Source: Gordionus sp. m RMFG-2023 (lineage: Eukaryota; Nematomorpha; Gordioida; Chordodea; Parachordodidae). Taken from it: a DNA stretch of 64,000 bases. A program made the translations under genes and the position numbers. This document shows, piece by piece, positions 31,958 through 46,367 of the stretch. The stretch spans positions 39,347,366 to 39,411,365 of the forward strand of contig NC_088777.1 in the NCBI RefSeq assembly GCF_954871325.1, written 5' to 3'. The stretch's first letter is position 1. Every line of letters starts with the position of its first letter. Under the pieces are notes generated by a model. It had not been told where the DNA came from, searched no databases, and was given only the letters and a program-made list of their open reading frames with translations.

Positions 31958-34170
31958 CTAATTTTGAAAAATCAAAAAGTATACTTATCAAATTTTTTTA
32001 GTAGCTGATTTAGAAATCTATAAAAACAAGACTTTAATGAAGATGGGAGTCCCCTACCTTGATAGCTATTTTAATTGTATTCCAATTGTAAGAAAGAATA
32101 ATTACTTTGAAGTCTCAAGATGGCCATATCGTAAAAGTAAATTATTTTATCAAAGAAAATAACAATGTGGTTGGTTCATTATTCAATCGTGATTTCAAAA
32201 TAAAAATAGAATAAGGTAAATCAAATAAAATTTTTAAATCGATAATTGCGTAATGTGGGTTTTTTTAGTGTGCAAAGAAGTGAGTACATGATATCATAAC
32301 TGTATAATTTTATTATTATTTTTTACGTTTGGAATATATATATTTTTTTAATTATTTCAAAAAAAATAAGGATATATTCATAGTTTATATAAAATGATGA
32401 AAATTTTTAAAAAAAATTAAAAGTCATAATTTTAAAAAGATAAAAAAAAATTTATATAAATTTTATATTATTTATTTATTAATATTTTTTATATGAAATA
32501 TCATATCTGGCATTAAACAATGAATGATGATTAGATGATATATTTTATTTTTTATGTATTAATATTTATAATTTTAAAATGAATTATATGATGCATAACA
32601 GGTTTTAGCGTCATATTTTAATTATTGTGCATTATACAATACTTAATATTTTAATTTTTCAGTTTTTAAATATAGAAAATATAAATTGTTGTATTTCAGT
32701 AAACAACAGTGACAAGTAGACAAATGGAGTTAATCACATGTGTTAATAAGTTAAGTATTTATAAATTAAATGTTACTTTACAATTCAATTTTAAACTTAA
32801 ATTAAGTATTCGCAGTTTATCTTTATTATCTCAAAAAAATATTTATTCTAATAAACTTTTTGTCAGTGGCCTAGTTTCTCCTGAAAACTTTGAATGCCCT
32901 CTGAAAATGTTGAAAATTTTATATTTAGTTATGAATTAAAAAAATTATTCTTGTTTTTTTGCTAATTTTAAAATCTTATGTTGTAAATAGAAGTTCTTTC
33001 AAAAAAAAAAATTTTTTTTAATAATTAATTTATAGTTTATTAAAATTTATATTAGTAGTAGTATGTGTTCCTAGTCAGTAAACTTAAGTATCACCTATTT
33101 TTGTTTATACTACTAGGCTGAGACATATTCTAACAAAACATTCAAAAATTTGTAACGAGAAAACTTTTCCATAGAGAAGATGTATATTTGAGGTCCACAA
33201 CCCCTTCCGAAGCTCAACGAGAAAAAAGTTTTTGAGTATCCAAAGTTTTTAATTTATGTCATTAACCTTTATAAATAATTATTACGGGCCTTGGTCAACT
33301 TACACCAAACATTTTTACTGGCAAGGTAAAAATAATTAGGTGCCGGGTCGAAAACCCTGATAGAAATTTTTTGCTGTCTAGTCTGGACCGGGGTGGGTGT
33401 TGCCGACTTCTAATGAATATAATACATTTTTTTAAATCATATATCCAAATAAAATGATATATTTACAAAAAGCTTTGTAAAAAAAGTTAATTTTTTTCAC
33501 ATCAAAGTGGAAAAATTGGTGGATATAATTTTTTTTATAAACGACTTCCTGATTACATAGGCTTATAAAAGAGAAAAATTAATACTCACCTCAACGTTAA
33601 ATACATTAGTAAAAATTTTGACTCATCATATTATCAACCATTCATTGATATGGTAAATTCAATAGATGACCATGAGATATATTACATTTAAAATTTTACG
33701 ATTCAAATACATATCTTATAATAAGTGTATCAATCACTAATAATTTTAATAATAAGATTTCCATTTTGTATTTATACAAGATTAAAATATTTATATAAAA
33801 TATAAAATATAATCAGTGTTGCCTAATCGGATATTTCCTAAAACCCAATAAAACTTTTCGTAAAATAAAATCACCCAAACAAAATCCATGATACTTGGCA
33901 TCTATCTCCCTCTAAACAGAATATATTAATTAAATTACTCTTTTCTTTCCTAAGGAATTTTTTCCAATTTGTATAAAAGTATACATATATTTATTTTTTT
34001 TAAATAATTAAATTTTTTTTATCAATTTGTGTTTTGTCAAAGCATATTTTTGCGATGACTATTTTTTTTAAAAAAAGGAATGATTGTGAAATTGTTATAC
34101 AAACATGATGGTCATTTTTTATGTATATTAACAAATTATTTCATTGATTAATTTTGATTTTACACATATG
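31958..34170. other. Region 5' of the rhomboid exon, mostly AT-rich
   Basis: At 32140-32100 (minus) there is ATGGCCATCTTGAGACTTCA before a GT. At 32074-32067 lies an 8-nt stretch, CTATCAAG, between AG and GT. These could be a first coding exon and a micro-exon leading into VLKKMIKNR at 31957. This is speculative. The remainder to 34170 shows no recognisable gene or element. Confidence 0.3.
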
Positions 34171-34175
34171 GTTTT

Positions 34176-34376
34176 ACAGTACCAATGTGATTTGTGTTGT
34201 AAAACATTTCCATATATTTGTAATAACTTTCATAAAAAATTGTTTAACTTGCTATATTTATTTTTTTTAGATTTTATTAATATGTTATTTTTACAATAAT
34301 TATATCAAGTCAAACAATTTTCTAAGAATGTTATAAATATGATGAAATGTTTTACAACAAATCATACACACTGTAC
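34176..34376. repeat. Inverted-repeat (foldback/MITE-like) element
   Basis: Arms at about 34176-34251 and 34306-34376 are inverted copies (gttgtaaaacattt in one arm pairs with aaatgttttacaac in the other) around a 55-bp AT-rich centre. No coding. The flanks are too AT-rich to call a target duplication. Confidence 0.7.
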
Positions 34377-37300
34377 TTTTTTCTTTCTTTTTATTTTGTT
34401 TTTGGTTTGCGCTAATACAGTTTTGCGAACCACAAAAAAATAATTCATACATTTACATATATTATACAATGAGTGACCTCAAAAGTTATCACCTTCATAT
34501 CTTGACTTACCTTTAGGTTCGGTCAAAATCCTATTTGTTGATCAAAACACTCTTTTTTGTAGGCCAAAACTTAAGTGCCCTTGAAAGTGATCGCTTGATT
34601 AAAGTGTTATATACAAAAACAAAATTAATTTTTTAAAAAATTATTATTATATTTGTCAAAATATCAAAGTTAGGTCAACACAGGTAAGAGCTCAAATAAA
34701 ATATGACAATATTATAATGCATTTTAAAAAGATGAACTATATTTGATAACATCATAATTGTATAATTCATACATAGTCAAATACATTTTATTTTTAATAA
34801 TTTTGAAGAGGGTGAAGTACAAAAGGTATAAAAACAAAAACATATCTTTATTTTTAATTTAAAAATTCCAAATCAATTGTTAGTTTTATCGATGTCCACG
34901 TGGCTAGTGGCTACTTTGATATAATAGGTATTATATAAATTTTAATCTTGTTTTTGTATAAATTTATGTAAATCAATAAAAAAATATTTTATTTTTTAAA
35001 ATTAAATTACTATATAATAAAATTAAAATCTAATCTGTCTTCATTTAATTATTTTATTTTAAATTGAGCTCAGAGACGGAGGAACGAATTAGAATATATA
35101 GTTTGAGAAAGCGGAATGTTTGGTTTATTTAGACTAAATTAGTAAAGTGTCTCTATACAACACTAACATAAGAAATGTAAATTTATTTACACTCAAAAAC
35201 ATTATAATAAATTTTAAAAAACAGGGTTCTATGATAACCCATTATTAATAATTATAAAAACTATATGCTGGCATATAAAATAAAATATTATGTCATTCGA
35301 ACCATTTCATCTCATTATAAAATAATAGGTTTATATAAAGAATAAATTTGAAATATTGATTACTACATATAATATTTTTGTGTAATTTGAAACCAATAAA
35401 AATGTATGTATAAGTTGTATTTAGTTTTCATGACAATTTAAATAAAAAAAATCGCGGGGGTTAGTTTGATAGGTCATTCAAAATTATTCAAGACAAATAA
35501 TTATATACTAAATATTTATAATTAAAATAATAATATAGACTTAATATCATTCCAACCAGAAAAATAAAATAATTTAGTATATACTATATTCTGTATTCTA
35601 CTCTAAATAGAGAGTTCAATTTCATTATATAATTAATTATTTGCTTATACTATACTATAATTTATAATATATTAAAATATATTTATAGATAAGTTTGTTT
35701 TATTCAAGTCTTGAACGATATAAAATTCAGGTGTTTTTCGAATAAAAAAAATAAATAGAAATGAAACATGTTTGTTCAAAATATTATAAAAAACCGTATG
35801 ATCTTTTGTTATAAATATATCATACCAAAAAAAAACATATTACACTATTTCAACGACATGGGTCATTCGCTTTTTAGTTATACAATAAAATTTATGAATA
35901 CGGCGAAAATTTGTTTTTGAAATACATTACCGCGAATGCATCACATTTAATTTCAATTATAGCAAAACGGCTAATACATTATTGCAAAATTATTATTTCA
36001 AATCAGGGACCTGAAACAAATGCATTTTTGGATTCATGTTCATCCGGGGCAAAAAAATATGTTCCGTTTTATGTTTCGCACCTTTCCGGAACGCGTTCGA
36101 AAAAAAAATCTAATTTTATTTATACTTTATTATATAATATATTAAACCAATTTATTTAACCATGTAGAATTAATTGAGGCATTTTCTATATAATTTGTAT
36201 TAGTGCGGTAGGTTAATATAAATTTAAGTGTCAACTAATAGCTCTCTAACTTGGTAACAAATATTAACCATAAAATTTTTCGAAGCATTCTAAAACTGTT
36301 ACGGGAACTTTCCCGGGCCTTCCCTTTCCTATCACGTTAGAGATCCCTAAGTTCCGTTCAAGGATATCCGAATCGTTCTGTTCCATGCCGTACGACGAAT
36401 TCATTTTTGTGAAATTATTACAACTAAAACTTTACTGTCAATATATTTCTGCTAGTATATTAACAGATGAGTATTTCCGCGAGTTTATGTTTATTACTGA
36501 TGCGTTAGAGCAAACACATTACCATGGAAAGCGCCTTAGCAGCTTATATCTAGATTAAGTGAAATTAATTAAAAAAATATTTATGCTTATTAATTGATAT
36601 CAATCGAACCCAATCCAGTTTAATATATTATCTATTAAGCCGTGGGTCTAAGGTCGCAGTTTGATTTTATTGATGGGGCCACCATAAGTATTTGATTAAA
36701 TATATCGACTGGAAACCACCAGACCTTAGCTAGCATCACTTTGTTATGCATAAATTCAATAATCTTAACACTTAATTATAATAAATTTTATCAATAAAAT
36801 TTTTTGCCAACTTATATATGTTTGTTACCTTTTTCAATCGGTAAAAAAATATAAACTTTTAAAAAATATAGGAATACACTTTCTAAAAAAATATATTATA
36901 TTATTAACATTTAAAAATTAGCATTAAGAGCAGCTGTAAATAACAGCCACATCTATTTTTAAAAAGTGATTAAATTTTACATAACCAAGGTATCAAATAA
37001 TTACATTATAATTATAATAAGTAATAGGACTATTTATTTTTACTAATTAATTACTGACATAATATTAATAAAGATAAACCATATATTTATATTCAACCTA
37101 TATTAAATAAATACTCATTCTCATTTTACTCACTAATTATTAATAAATTTTATTATTTAATGAATAATTGCATAGTGAGTGAGTTATGTAAAAAAAAATG
37201 GCCTTAATAGATAATAAAATAAAAATGATAAAATAATTCAATAAATTTAATTCTAAAAAGATAAAAATGGATATGGTATAGTTACCTTATTGGTTAATCT

Positions 37301-37602
37301 TAATATTTATTAAAATTATTCATAAATATTTGAGATTAGAGAAGAAAATAAAAACTTTTCATGAATCATGATATGATACATTAGAATTGAACTCGTCTTT
37401 AATTATCTATCAAGTAGCTGTGTCCTATTTATTTCATATTTTTTTTTATAATATCATCGTTCATTTCGTCAAGAATAAAAATAAAATAAAGATGCTTCCA
37501 GAAATGGGTAAATTGAGATTAAAAAAAATTAAAATGTATTAATAGTTTTTTTTATAAAAAGTATGTATAAGGCGAAGTATAAAATCATTTTATGAGAGAA
37601 GG
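34377..37602. other. AT-rich intergenic stretch
   Basis: No gene recognised. 36030-36400 is GC-richer, with GTTCC/GGAAC half-palindromes (TTCCGGAACGCGTTCG; GGGAACTTTCCCGGGCC) recalling the ends of the element at 26335. It may be a solo or eroded end of that type. Confidence 0.4.
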
Positions 37603-37610
37603 CCGTAACA

Positions 37611-40013
37611 CATTGGCATACGCAGCGGGGGGGGGGGGGCAGGAGGACAAATCACCCCCCATCCCCAAAACCAAAAAATGCAGATGCCGGATAAATTTTT
37701 CAAAAATATTATTGTTTATATTAAGTTTGTATCTTATAATATTTAATCCATTCTCTTTCATTTTAAGTATATATTTAATTTATTTATTTATCACATTCAT
37801 TTACTAAGTTATTTTATCAATTAATTTCGATTTCAAGTTTTTCTTGGCGTAATATTTGTCTATTTTCTAGTCAAATAATAATTATGGACATAAGAAATTT
37901 TTTTAAACATATTGATGATGATAAAAATCCTAGTCATCTTACAAAAAAGCAAAAAAGTACAAATAATTTTATAACATTTCATAATTAGCCTAGAAGTAAG
38001 ACATAAGCTTCTTAAAAAGGTAGTAAAGATACCTAAGATTAATATTTTATTTAATAATAGATTTATATTCCACCCCTCAAATTTCACACAAACTTTATGT
38101 GCTGATTGAAAGTTAAAATTTCAAAACAGCTATTTTACTAGATGGTTGTGGCTAGAATTATCTATCCGAGACAATGGAGCTTATTGCAAGTTATGAATCC
38201 TGTTCGTTAAGTCACAAGTACAACGATGCAAGATAAATCTTTGACAATAAAACAAATTTATCACAAACGCGGTGAACCCATTATTTCTTCAAATTAATTG
38301 TGGGGATATGATTCCCATTTTATCACATATTGACAAAAATAGGATTAAAATAGCAAAAGGAAATAGAGATCAAGCTAACTATTAAGGCTATACTATATTT
38401 TGGATTGCAGGGCCCAGAATTACATGGTCATTTGGATTCAGGAAGCTTGAATTTCAATAATAATTATAATGAAGGTAATTTTCGTGGTCTTGTAAAATTT
38501 CAAGCATTAGGAGATTCTGTAAACAGAATTATTTCTGAAACTCCTTGTCCAAAAAGGAGAAAGACATTGCAAAAGCTTGTCCAGCGAGATGGAGTCTTTG
38601 CCATCAAAACAGCTTTTATAGAGTTAGAAGAGTTGATTATTATGCTCTTACTGAAAAATCACACCTGAAGAAGATATATCCTCAGAAGCAAGCATATCAT
38701 TGGTTTCAATACTTACTTTTTTTTCTCATTAGAATATATATTATACAACTATTTTATGTATTTTTAAAAACATAACATTGACTTGATTGAAACGATGAGA
38801 ATAGCGGAGAGCATTTTATTAGAACTCAGGGAAATTAGGGCTAATGTTGTTGAAGAATTTCATATTTTATATGTTATTTTTGAGTCAAAAGCAGAGCTAT
38901 ATGAGATTAACATTTTCTCCCTCTACTTGCAGCGAGGCAAGCTCATCGTCCTAACATTAATATAGGGTCAGTAGAAGAGTATTATAAAATAAATGTCTTT
39001 ATCTCTCTCTTAGATACATTTATAACCCAAATAGAACGGGTTTTAATTCATCAGGCAGCACTTAGCAGTCTGCAAATATTACTTCCACAAAAGCCTTACC
39101 AACCTTTTTCAGATAGTAATAGAAAAAAAATAAAATATTTATCAGATTTTTTTCATGAAGATGTTAAAGTATCTTATGTTAGCTGAATGCCAACTATAGT
39201 ATATAAAAGATTAACTATGGTTCATATAGTCCCAAAAAATGCTATGGATGCTTTGCATCATTTCAAACATCTTTAAGATTATTTTCCCAATGTATTAAAA
39301 TTATATATATATTAGAACACTTCACATTAGTACTGCCCTTCTTTAAGAAGAATAAAAACATACCTAAGGAGTACAACTTCTGACAATATATTGAATGGTT
39401 TGACCCTTTTGAATATTCATAAGGCATTTGACGCCAAGCACAGATGAGATAATTGAACAATAAACCCAATCTCAATGAAGATGGGATTTTACATATAAAT
39501 TTATAATATGCTTCTTAATTATTTTGTGTGCGAATTAATTTTTTAATTATATTTTTTCATGAATACTTTTTAAGTTATTACATACAAAATACAATTATCC
39601 TAAGAAACTTGTGTAATAATTTATATTTCCAACATTTAAATTTTTATACTTTAAATATAAATTTTAAAGGCTCAAATTTAAATTTCTATTTTGGGTCATT
39701 TATTTTATTTTATAGTGATTTCTGATTTATATGCTGGTTATATTTACTTAACATTTTATAATTCACATTTATATTATAGTTTTTCATATACTGCCGGTTA
39801 TATCCATTTAATATTTTTTTAATTCACATTTATTTTATAGTTTTCTATATGCCGGTTTATATATTTATTTTTTATAATTCACATTAATTTAAAATTCTGT
39901 ATTAGAAATTTATTAGTCCTAAAAAAATTTATGTGATATTTTTAAATAACAAAGATTTTATTTTAAAAAATTTTAATCCCCCCCCCCACACCAAATTCCT
40001 GCGTACGCGCATG
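37611..40013 (+). mobile_element. hAT transposon copy B (same family as copy A), with TSD
   Basis: The left end CATTGGCATACGCAG is followed by a G12 run. The right end, inverted, reads CATGCGCGTACGCAG, preceded by a C10 run. Perfect 8-bp target duplication ccgtaaca at 37603-37610 and 40014-40021. Coding is on the plus strand, about 38390-39445. Recognisable parts: EGNFRGLVKFQALGD (DUF4371-like), CPARWSLCHQNSFYRV, SVEEYYKINVFISLLDTFI, and LRSTTSDNILNGLTLLNIHK (dimerisation). Frameshifts, for example around 38570, and stops at the 3' end make it defective. It is in opposite orientation to copy A, 25 kb away, and itself sits inside a gypsy relic. Confidence 0.88.
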
Positions 40014-40300
40014 CCGTAACACTTTCCACTGTCGAAAAAAAACTGCTCAAAGATTGATCGAGAAGTATCTGCTATTATGTGCGCCTTAGAAAAATTAATT
40101 TTACCAAAATATATATATGGGAGGGTATTTTATATTGGAACCGACAACAAGCCATTACAATAAATTTTAGGAAAAAAGGGGATTTAAATAACTAATAATC
40201 TTTTAGTAAGGTGGACCACAAAATTATCGAACTATGATCGTCCAGGAAACTAAAATAAGTATGCCGATGACCGAGCAGAGAAAGCAATAACTAATGGGTA
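40014..40300 (+). mobile_element. Ty3/gypsy-type RNase H region fossil
   Basis: Directly after the hAT copy B target site, the plus strand encodes a stretch typical of a gypsy reverse transcriptase/RNase H tail (KYIYGRVFYIGTDNKPL, preceded by REVSAIMCALEK). It is a short broken fossil. No long terminal repeats were seen around it. The hAT insertion is younger than this element. Confidence 0.6.
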
Positions 40301-43300
40301 GTATTTTGTGAGCGAGACTAATAATCTTATAAATTTTAAAAAAGTTATAATGGGTTTATATATGCAATTTTAAAATAAATTTAAATGAAATTGATGTGAT
40401 CACTGGTGATTTTTACAAGATATAACATTATGATTTATTAATATGTTCCTTTTTTCTTTCGAATTTTATAATAAAAGTATCTATATGTATATTTTTTTAA
40501 ATTTGTTTGAGTAAAATATTTGATTTAAAAAAATTATTCGGATGAAAAGCTGAGATGGAGATGGACGCGTGCCGCTCAAAAATAGGGTCATTGAGAAGCG
40601 TCTTGTCCTATAAATGATAGACAGGTCACAGGACGAGACAGACGTTTAATCATCACTAGTATAAAAGAGTCACTAAATTAAAAATAAGAAGTCTTTTAAT
40701 AATAAATTTTTCAGTATTTTTTACTGCTAAAAAACAATTTTCTAGTGGTCTTATATATATACCCTGGTTTTTTACTTATAAAATATAAATATATTTAAAA
40801 ATTTAATGGACTAAAAAAAATTAATTATATACATTAGATGGTATCATTTAGTCAGCTGCCATTTGAGATAGTAAAATATTTTTTATTAATATTTACAGAT
40901 TTTATAAATTTTAACGAAATCCTGTCCGCTGCACCCCAGTCTCCTACTTCCCATAATAAAAACAAAGTAGGAAATTATAGACAATTTTTTTAAAAAGTGA
41001 TTTGCCAAGTTCTAGTCTCGCCTACTACATAATATATAATATTTAAATAAGTATATATGGATAATAAAATACTTAATTAACCAAAGTATAAACAAAAATA
41101 GGAGGGGCGAAATCTGCTCACAACTCTTAAATTTAATATTAATAGCACGTCTAAACTATTTTAATCAGAACTAAACATATCTCTGAGTGAGAACGCTTAT
41201 ATCTAAATTTAATGAATATTATAAAATAAAATTAACAGATTTTTGATTTCGTTACCCATTGATTCATAATAGAAATAGATAATCGTATGATATAAAATGC
41301 AGCAGAAACTTCATTTATATTTCAAGATAATAGAAATTATTTGTAAAACTGAAGAGTATTTATACAAAACAAAATATTATATAGATTGATTATCAAATTA
41401 ATTATTTTTTCATTTATAAATTAAATATTTGTAAGGTGTCAAAGTTAACACGTTTTTATCTCCCACTATTTCTTCACTTTTAGTTTAAAAAAATATTGTA
41501 ATTGTATGTAATAATAAACGAAAAATTCCTGAATTATAATATAATATAAAAAATTAATATAATATATTTATTTTTAAAGTTGATTGCCTTTGCCTTTAAG
41601 TCAGACAAGTTTTCACTTCTTCCTTTTTTTTCAAAATTATTTTTAAATTAACTTTTTTTTTGTCGTTTGTTTTTAAATTGAAAAAGTTACTCTCTTTTAT
41701 CATTAATACTCAAATTAAAAAAATGGGAGTAAAAGGTTTATAAGGATTAAATTTCTTTAAATAGATAACCTATCTTCTATTATATTAGCATACCGTCGTT
41801 CTTATGAAAATTTCCAAGCACTTATATACTCTTATTACAATTAGACTTTACTATTTGAGGTTATTACCCCCCCCCCCCCATTCTCATCCAAACAAAGTAT
41901 CCACTTGAGATGGACAAATTGTGTAAAATATTTTTGCGGTCCGAGTCGAAATTTGCGTCGTATATACCTTCATAAAAAAATTTTATTGGCTATATGTTAG
42001 GGCTGAGTCGAAAAACATTTTTGGACCAGGCCCCGCTGAACCTCTACTAGTAACTCTAAACCACTATTAACATGTAATATATATATTTTTGTTCCTACAA
42101 AAAGGTTCCAAAATATGCGTCATTTAGGAAAGTCAAAATTGTTTAAATTTAGGATATATAATGAATATTTTTGGTACAGAAAATTATTGTTGTAGGGTAT
42201 GATGACTCTGATAGATAGTAATTGTTTGGTAGAAAGTACTTAAAAATGATATTATTTTTGCCATCTCATTCTTTTAACAAATCAGAAAATATGGGAGAGT
42301 CATGTCTTAAGCCTAAAAAAATTTGGGCTGAGCTTAATTTTGGCTAAGAAATTAAATTTGAAGAGGTCAAGATAAATAAGAATAAGAAAAATATAAAAAT
42401 TAATTTTTATTTTTATTGCCCCTGACTGGTCAAATCAAATATAATTATAAGAGACAAATCTGGACTGCAGTCCGGGCTGGCCAGTTGATCATCATTAGAA
42501 TAAAAAATATATAATCGATCAAGATCAAACTTTACTGTTAAATATTAATTTTTAAAGAAATCTGTGTCTTGAAAAATAAACGATTGTTTGCAGATAAAAA
42601 CAATATAAAATTACTTTTTAAAAATAAGGATTCTAATAATTTTAGTTATGGAAAAGGAGATACTATTCTAAATTAGTGATGTCACGAAGTAAGATCAAAA
42701 ATGTATTCAGAACAATATTTTTCTATTAGAATAGTTTTTTTTTGAGGGCCCCTATAATCAGACAAAATTTACCTTTTAGCACTCCTAGATGGGAAAGATA
42801 AAATGAAACTCATTATAAATGATATCATAATTTTTGATTGCATCATCAATAGGTACGGTACATACATAAAAAAAACCAAATGTACTAAATATAATAGTTG
42901 TCTTTTAATCGAAAATAAAATATTTTAGAGATGACTCAGTCTGGTTTTTTAAAAAAAAAAAATTTAAAAAGAGTGATGTATATTATTATATAAAAAGGGA
43001 ATTAAAAATATTCATTTATTAATCAGATTTTTGTTTAAAGGTGTATAATGTAGTTTGGTGTATAATGTAATAGTTTGGTAGATAATGTAGTTTGGTAGAT
43101 AATGAAAAATGATCTTTTGAAGTATTTATTTAACATTATACCTACTTTTTGATAACTGATAAGTATTATTATAAATGATGTTGTGTGTGAGGTATATAAA
43201 ATAAGTATATAGCGTCTCATCATCCTGAAAATAGAAATACGGAACTGTACGTGAAGAAAACGGATATTTGGCCATCTCCCCTATTTGTTTAGGCCCTTTT

Positions 43301-44229
43301 TAATCAGTCACCCTTTTTAGTCTACACAAACCATCAAAATTATAACAAAACTGTTCTGAGAGGTCAGTCTAATTAATGACCAGCATTGCATATAAACTAG
43401 TATTTTAGTTTAAATATCTTTAATATAATATGCCATTAAATTAGCTATACAAAATATTTCCATATGATTAATTCCTACCTACTGCTGGTAAGAAACATCA
43501 TAAATATGTTGTTAAAATTAACATGACGTGCTTAATTTATTTCCATGTTGATTCAGTGGCTACCACACTTCTTAGATAAGCATGAATAGCCAAAGGTCCT
43601 TTTTAGGGATTAAATCCTCTCCAAGATATATTATTTTAATCGATACCAATCATTTGAAACATGCTAGAAAGAGAGAAAAATTTTCTTAACTAGTTTTAAA
43701 TTTGACAAAAAATTCGCTAATGAATGCCATATAAAAATATCCAGGGCTAAAAGACCCAACACATCAAATAGCGCCCAGTAAGAATTTATACAATTGCAAT
43801 TTTAAAGTCTTCTCCCCTGATATTTTATTAAGTCCAAATTATAAGATCAAGCTCTTATAAATCCACAAAAATGCTAAATATTTATAATAAATAAAATTCG
43901 CTGACCCATTAAAAAAAATGTATGTATTTCACATTAAAAAAAAACTTTCATAGATATGTTTAGAAAGCTTTTCAAATATTTTAAAAAAATTAAAATTTCG
44001 GTGAACTTTAAAGAGTGACCGCGCTAAATTTTAGCATCCACTTATTAAATAGATGACTCGCATTAAATATATGATTTTCTTATGTATTAAAGAGCTACAT
44101 TATATAATGTATTATTATTATAAATATGGAAAAATTAATAAAATTGTAAAGAAAAAAATATTATTATTTATATAATTTTTCTTAAGAAAAATGGTTTAAA
44201 AAAAGTGAATATTAAATATTAAGCAAATC
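40301..44229. other. Repeat-poor AT-rich intergenic stretch
   Basis: No gene recognised. 41925-42055 holds a degenerate GGGCC-family relic (gcggtccgagtcg and, inverted, gaccaggccccgctg). 43041-43104 is a short imperfect tandem of a GTATAATGTAGTTTGGT-like unit, about 17-20 bp, three to four copies. A C13 run lies near 41867. Confidence 0.5.
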
Positions 44230-44900
44230 AAAGATCTGTAGGCTTATGCCAAGGGCTGTGAAATTTAAAATAAACGAGCCAAGTCTTATTTTTTTTTAAC
44301 AAACCGGGCTGAAATAAATAAATTTGAATTGTATACACTAGAGGTCTGACATGGGCCGATTATTAGCCAAAAAACCCGCCCATCGTTGTTTTGAAATTTT
44401 TTAACCGCCCGTTCACTTATAATTTTATAAAATTTACCCACCCGCCTATTTCTCTATTAAACTCGCCCGCTAGCCCAATTTTTAAAAATTATTTTAATGG
44501 CTGGTTTGGTTCTTTATTTATTTTAATGTATTTTTTTAATAAACATATAATATGCAATATTATGAAATAAAACTTATTTTTAATAAAGTGGAATCTGTTC
44601 TTTCGTCTGAAAAAGATTAAAAATCCGCCCATTACTATTTTTTAACCCGCCCACCACCTGCTCAATATTGAAAATATTTTCGAAAACCCTACCACGCACG
44701 CCCGAAGTATGGCTAGGCGTGGGCGACGGGGCTGAAAGCCCAATGCAGACCTATAGTATAAACTAAGTTGGAAATATAATAGTGCATTTAATTTTACTTC
44801 CCATATTTTCAATTTACCTTGGCAAAATTTTGGACCAGGATTTTAAAAAAATTGGGCTGGGATTAATATCAAATACCCGGGTTGTGCCGAATTGCACGTT
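44230..44900. repeat. GGGCC-rich miniature elements, one nested in another
   Basis: The inner element 44339-44755 is bounded by TAGAGGTCTGACATGGGC and, inverted, TATAGGTCTGCATTGGGC, with several CCCGCCC blocks inside. Around it, 44230-44330 (ccaagggctg, aaaccgggctg) and 44830-44900 (attgggctggg, cccgggttgtgcc) look like the two halves of an older relative. Confidence 0.5.
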
Positions 44901-45479
44901 ACTCAAATAAACTCAGGGGCCAACTGGCAAAATGAGAAATAAATAGGGTAGCCAGACCTCTCATTTTTGGAGTTAACTCTAGATTTTTTTTAATGATTGT
45001 TTATGCTTAATTGGCAATCTATTAATTTACGTTTTCTCTCGATTTATAATATATGCTATGCATAGGCTTTCTCAAGTCTTTTTATAGAAATATAAAATGT
45101 AAAATCTTAAAATTCGTCCAACCAGAAACTTAAGGCCCCTTTTTAGTTTTTTTTAAAGTTATACATGTAAAAAGGCATCTTGTTTATGGTTATTTTATTC
45201 TCCTTTTTATATTTATAAAAGAAGGAACAAAATATTTAATATCTCTTATAATTTAAAAAGTATTATGATAAGATTCTTATGTAAACTCGAATTATATTTT
45301 ATATTTAAAATCAATCTATATTTGAAGTTTAAAGCAATTCTTATATAATATTATTTTTATAAATTTACAGTTTTATAGACTCAATGATTTTTAATTAGTT
45401 AAAAGAAATTTCCTCCTAGTTTAATATTTCACTTCTTTTCTAATTTAAAGGAAAGTGCAGCATCAAATAATTTTAAATG

Positions 45480-46040
45480 TACTAAATACCCAGAATTCCA
45501 CTTATTATTGGATTGAGAAGAAACAAAATAGTTGAAATGCAATTTGTACAATACGAAATTTAATATCAGACATGGATCACTCCATGATGTGAAAAACAAT
45601 CAACAAGGCAAAAAAATATATATCCAATTTAAAAAATAAGGGTTCATTAAAAAAAATATCAAAACATACTTTAAATATGGTGATAATACTCTATATTCAA
45701 TATCCAAAGCGACATTTTGCTCAGTTATTTATATGCAGATTGCATTGCAAACTTATTTCCTATTCTCCTTCCTGATTTTAAAATAACTCAAAACATGAGA
45801 TGAAGAAAAACAAAAGCCTCAAAAATAGTTTTGAATAGCATAGGCTCATCGACTAAGAGACATTTTCTAGATGATTTGAAAGAAAATCATACATTTTCTT
45901 TATTAATGGATGCCTTAAATAATGGAAATATTAAAACATTCCTAATAATTCTGCGCTTTCTAATTATAAAAAACAGTAATTTCTAGTCTTCTAAAAAAAT
46001 CATGGAACCTGAAGAAATCGAAGGATATTGAATCCAAGAT
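45480..46040 (+). mobile_element. hAT transposase relic (BED/TTF zinc-finger type)
   Basis: The plus strand encodes TKFNIRHGSLHDVKNNQQGK, matching the 'CTLCNxDFSISHGGxxDVxxH' zinc-finger region of widespread hAT-like proteins. CIANLFPILLPDFKITQNMR and then RKTKASKIVLNSIGSSTKRH follow, matching 'ADxxxxLFxxMFPDSKIAxxYxCGRTKTTAIxxxxLG'. Stops interrupt it, the catalytic part is absent, and ends are not defined. Confidence 0.6.
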
Positions 46041-46367
46041 TGGCAGAACCTTGATTTTATAACGACTTTATTAATAATAATAAATCTTCTAAAATAAATA
46101 GGAACGATTTATTTCATGTATTAATATTTAACAATATTTTGTTTAAACATTTTTTATGATAAAATTTAACAAAATAATTTTTTTTAATTATTAAATTCTC
46201 TGGCTTTATGCTTGAAAAAATCTGAAATCCTGGAAATAAGCTTACAGGGGTTATTACAATTATATTTTTCGCCCAATAATTATGAGGATTCTTGTTTTTG
46301 AGAATATACTATAAATTACAATGATCTCATGCTCATCAATTTAAAACATTTTTTTTTTCTCTCTTTT

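Noticed and set aside
32709-32939. 76-codon plus ORF
   Set aside because: Low-complexity, no motif, no splice context; treated as chance.
35911-36159. 82-codon plus-strand ORF with a non-ATG start
   Set aside because: No recognisable domain. It overlaps GTTCC/GGAAC repeat-like sequence and is probably element debris.
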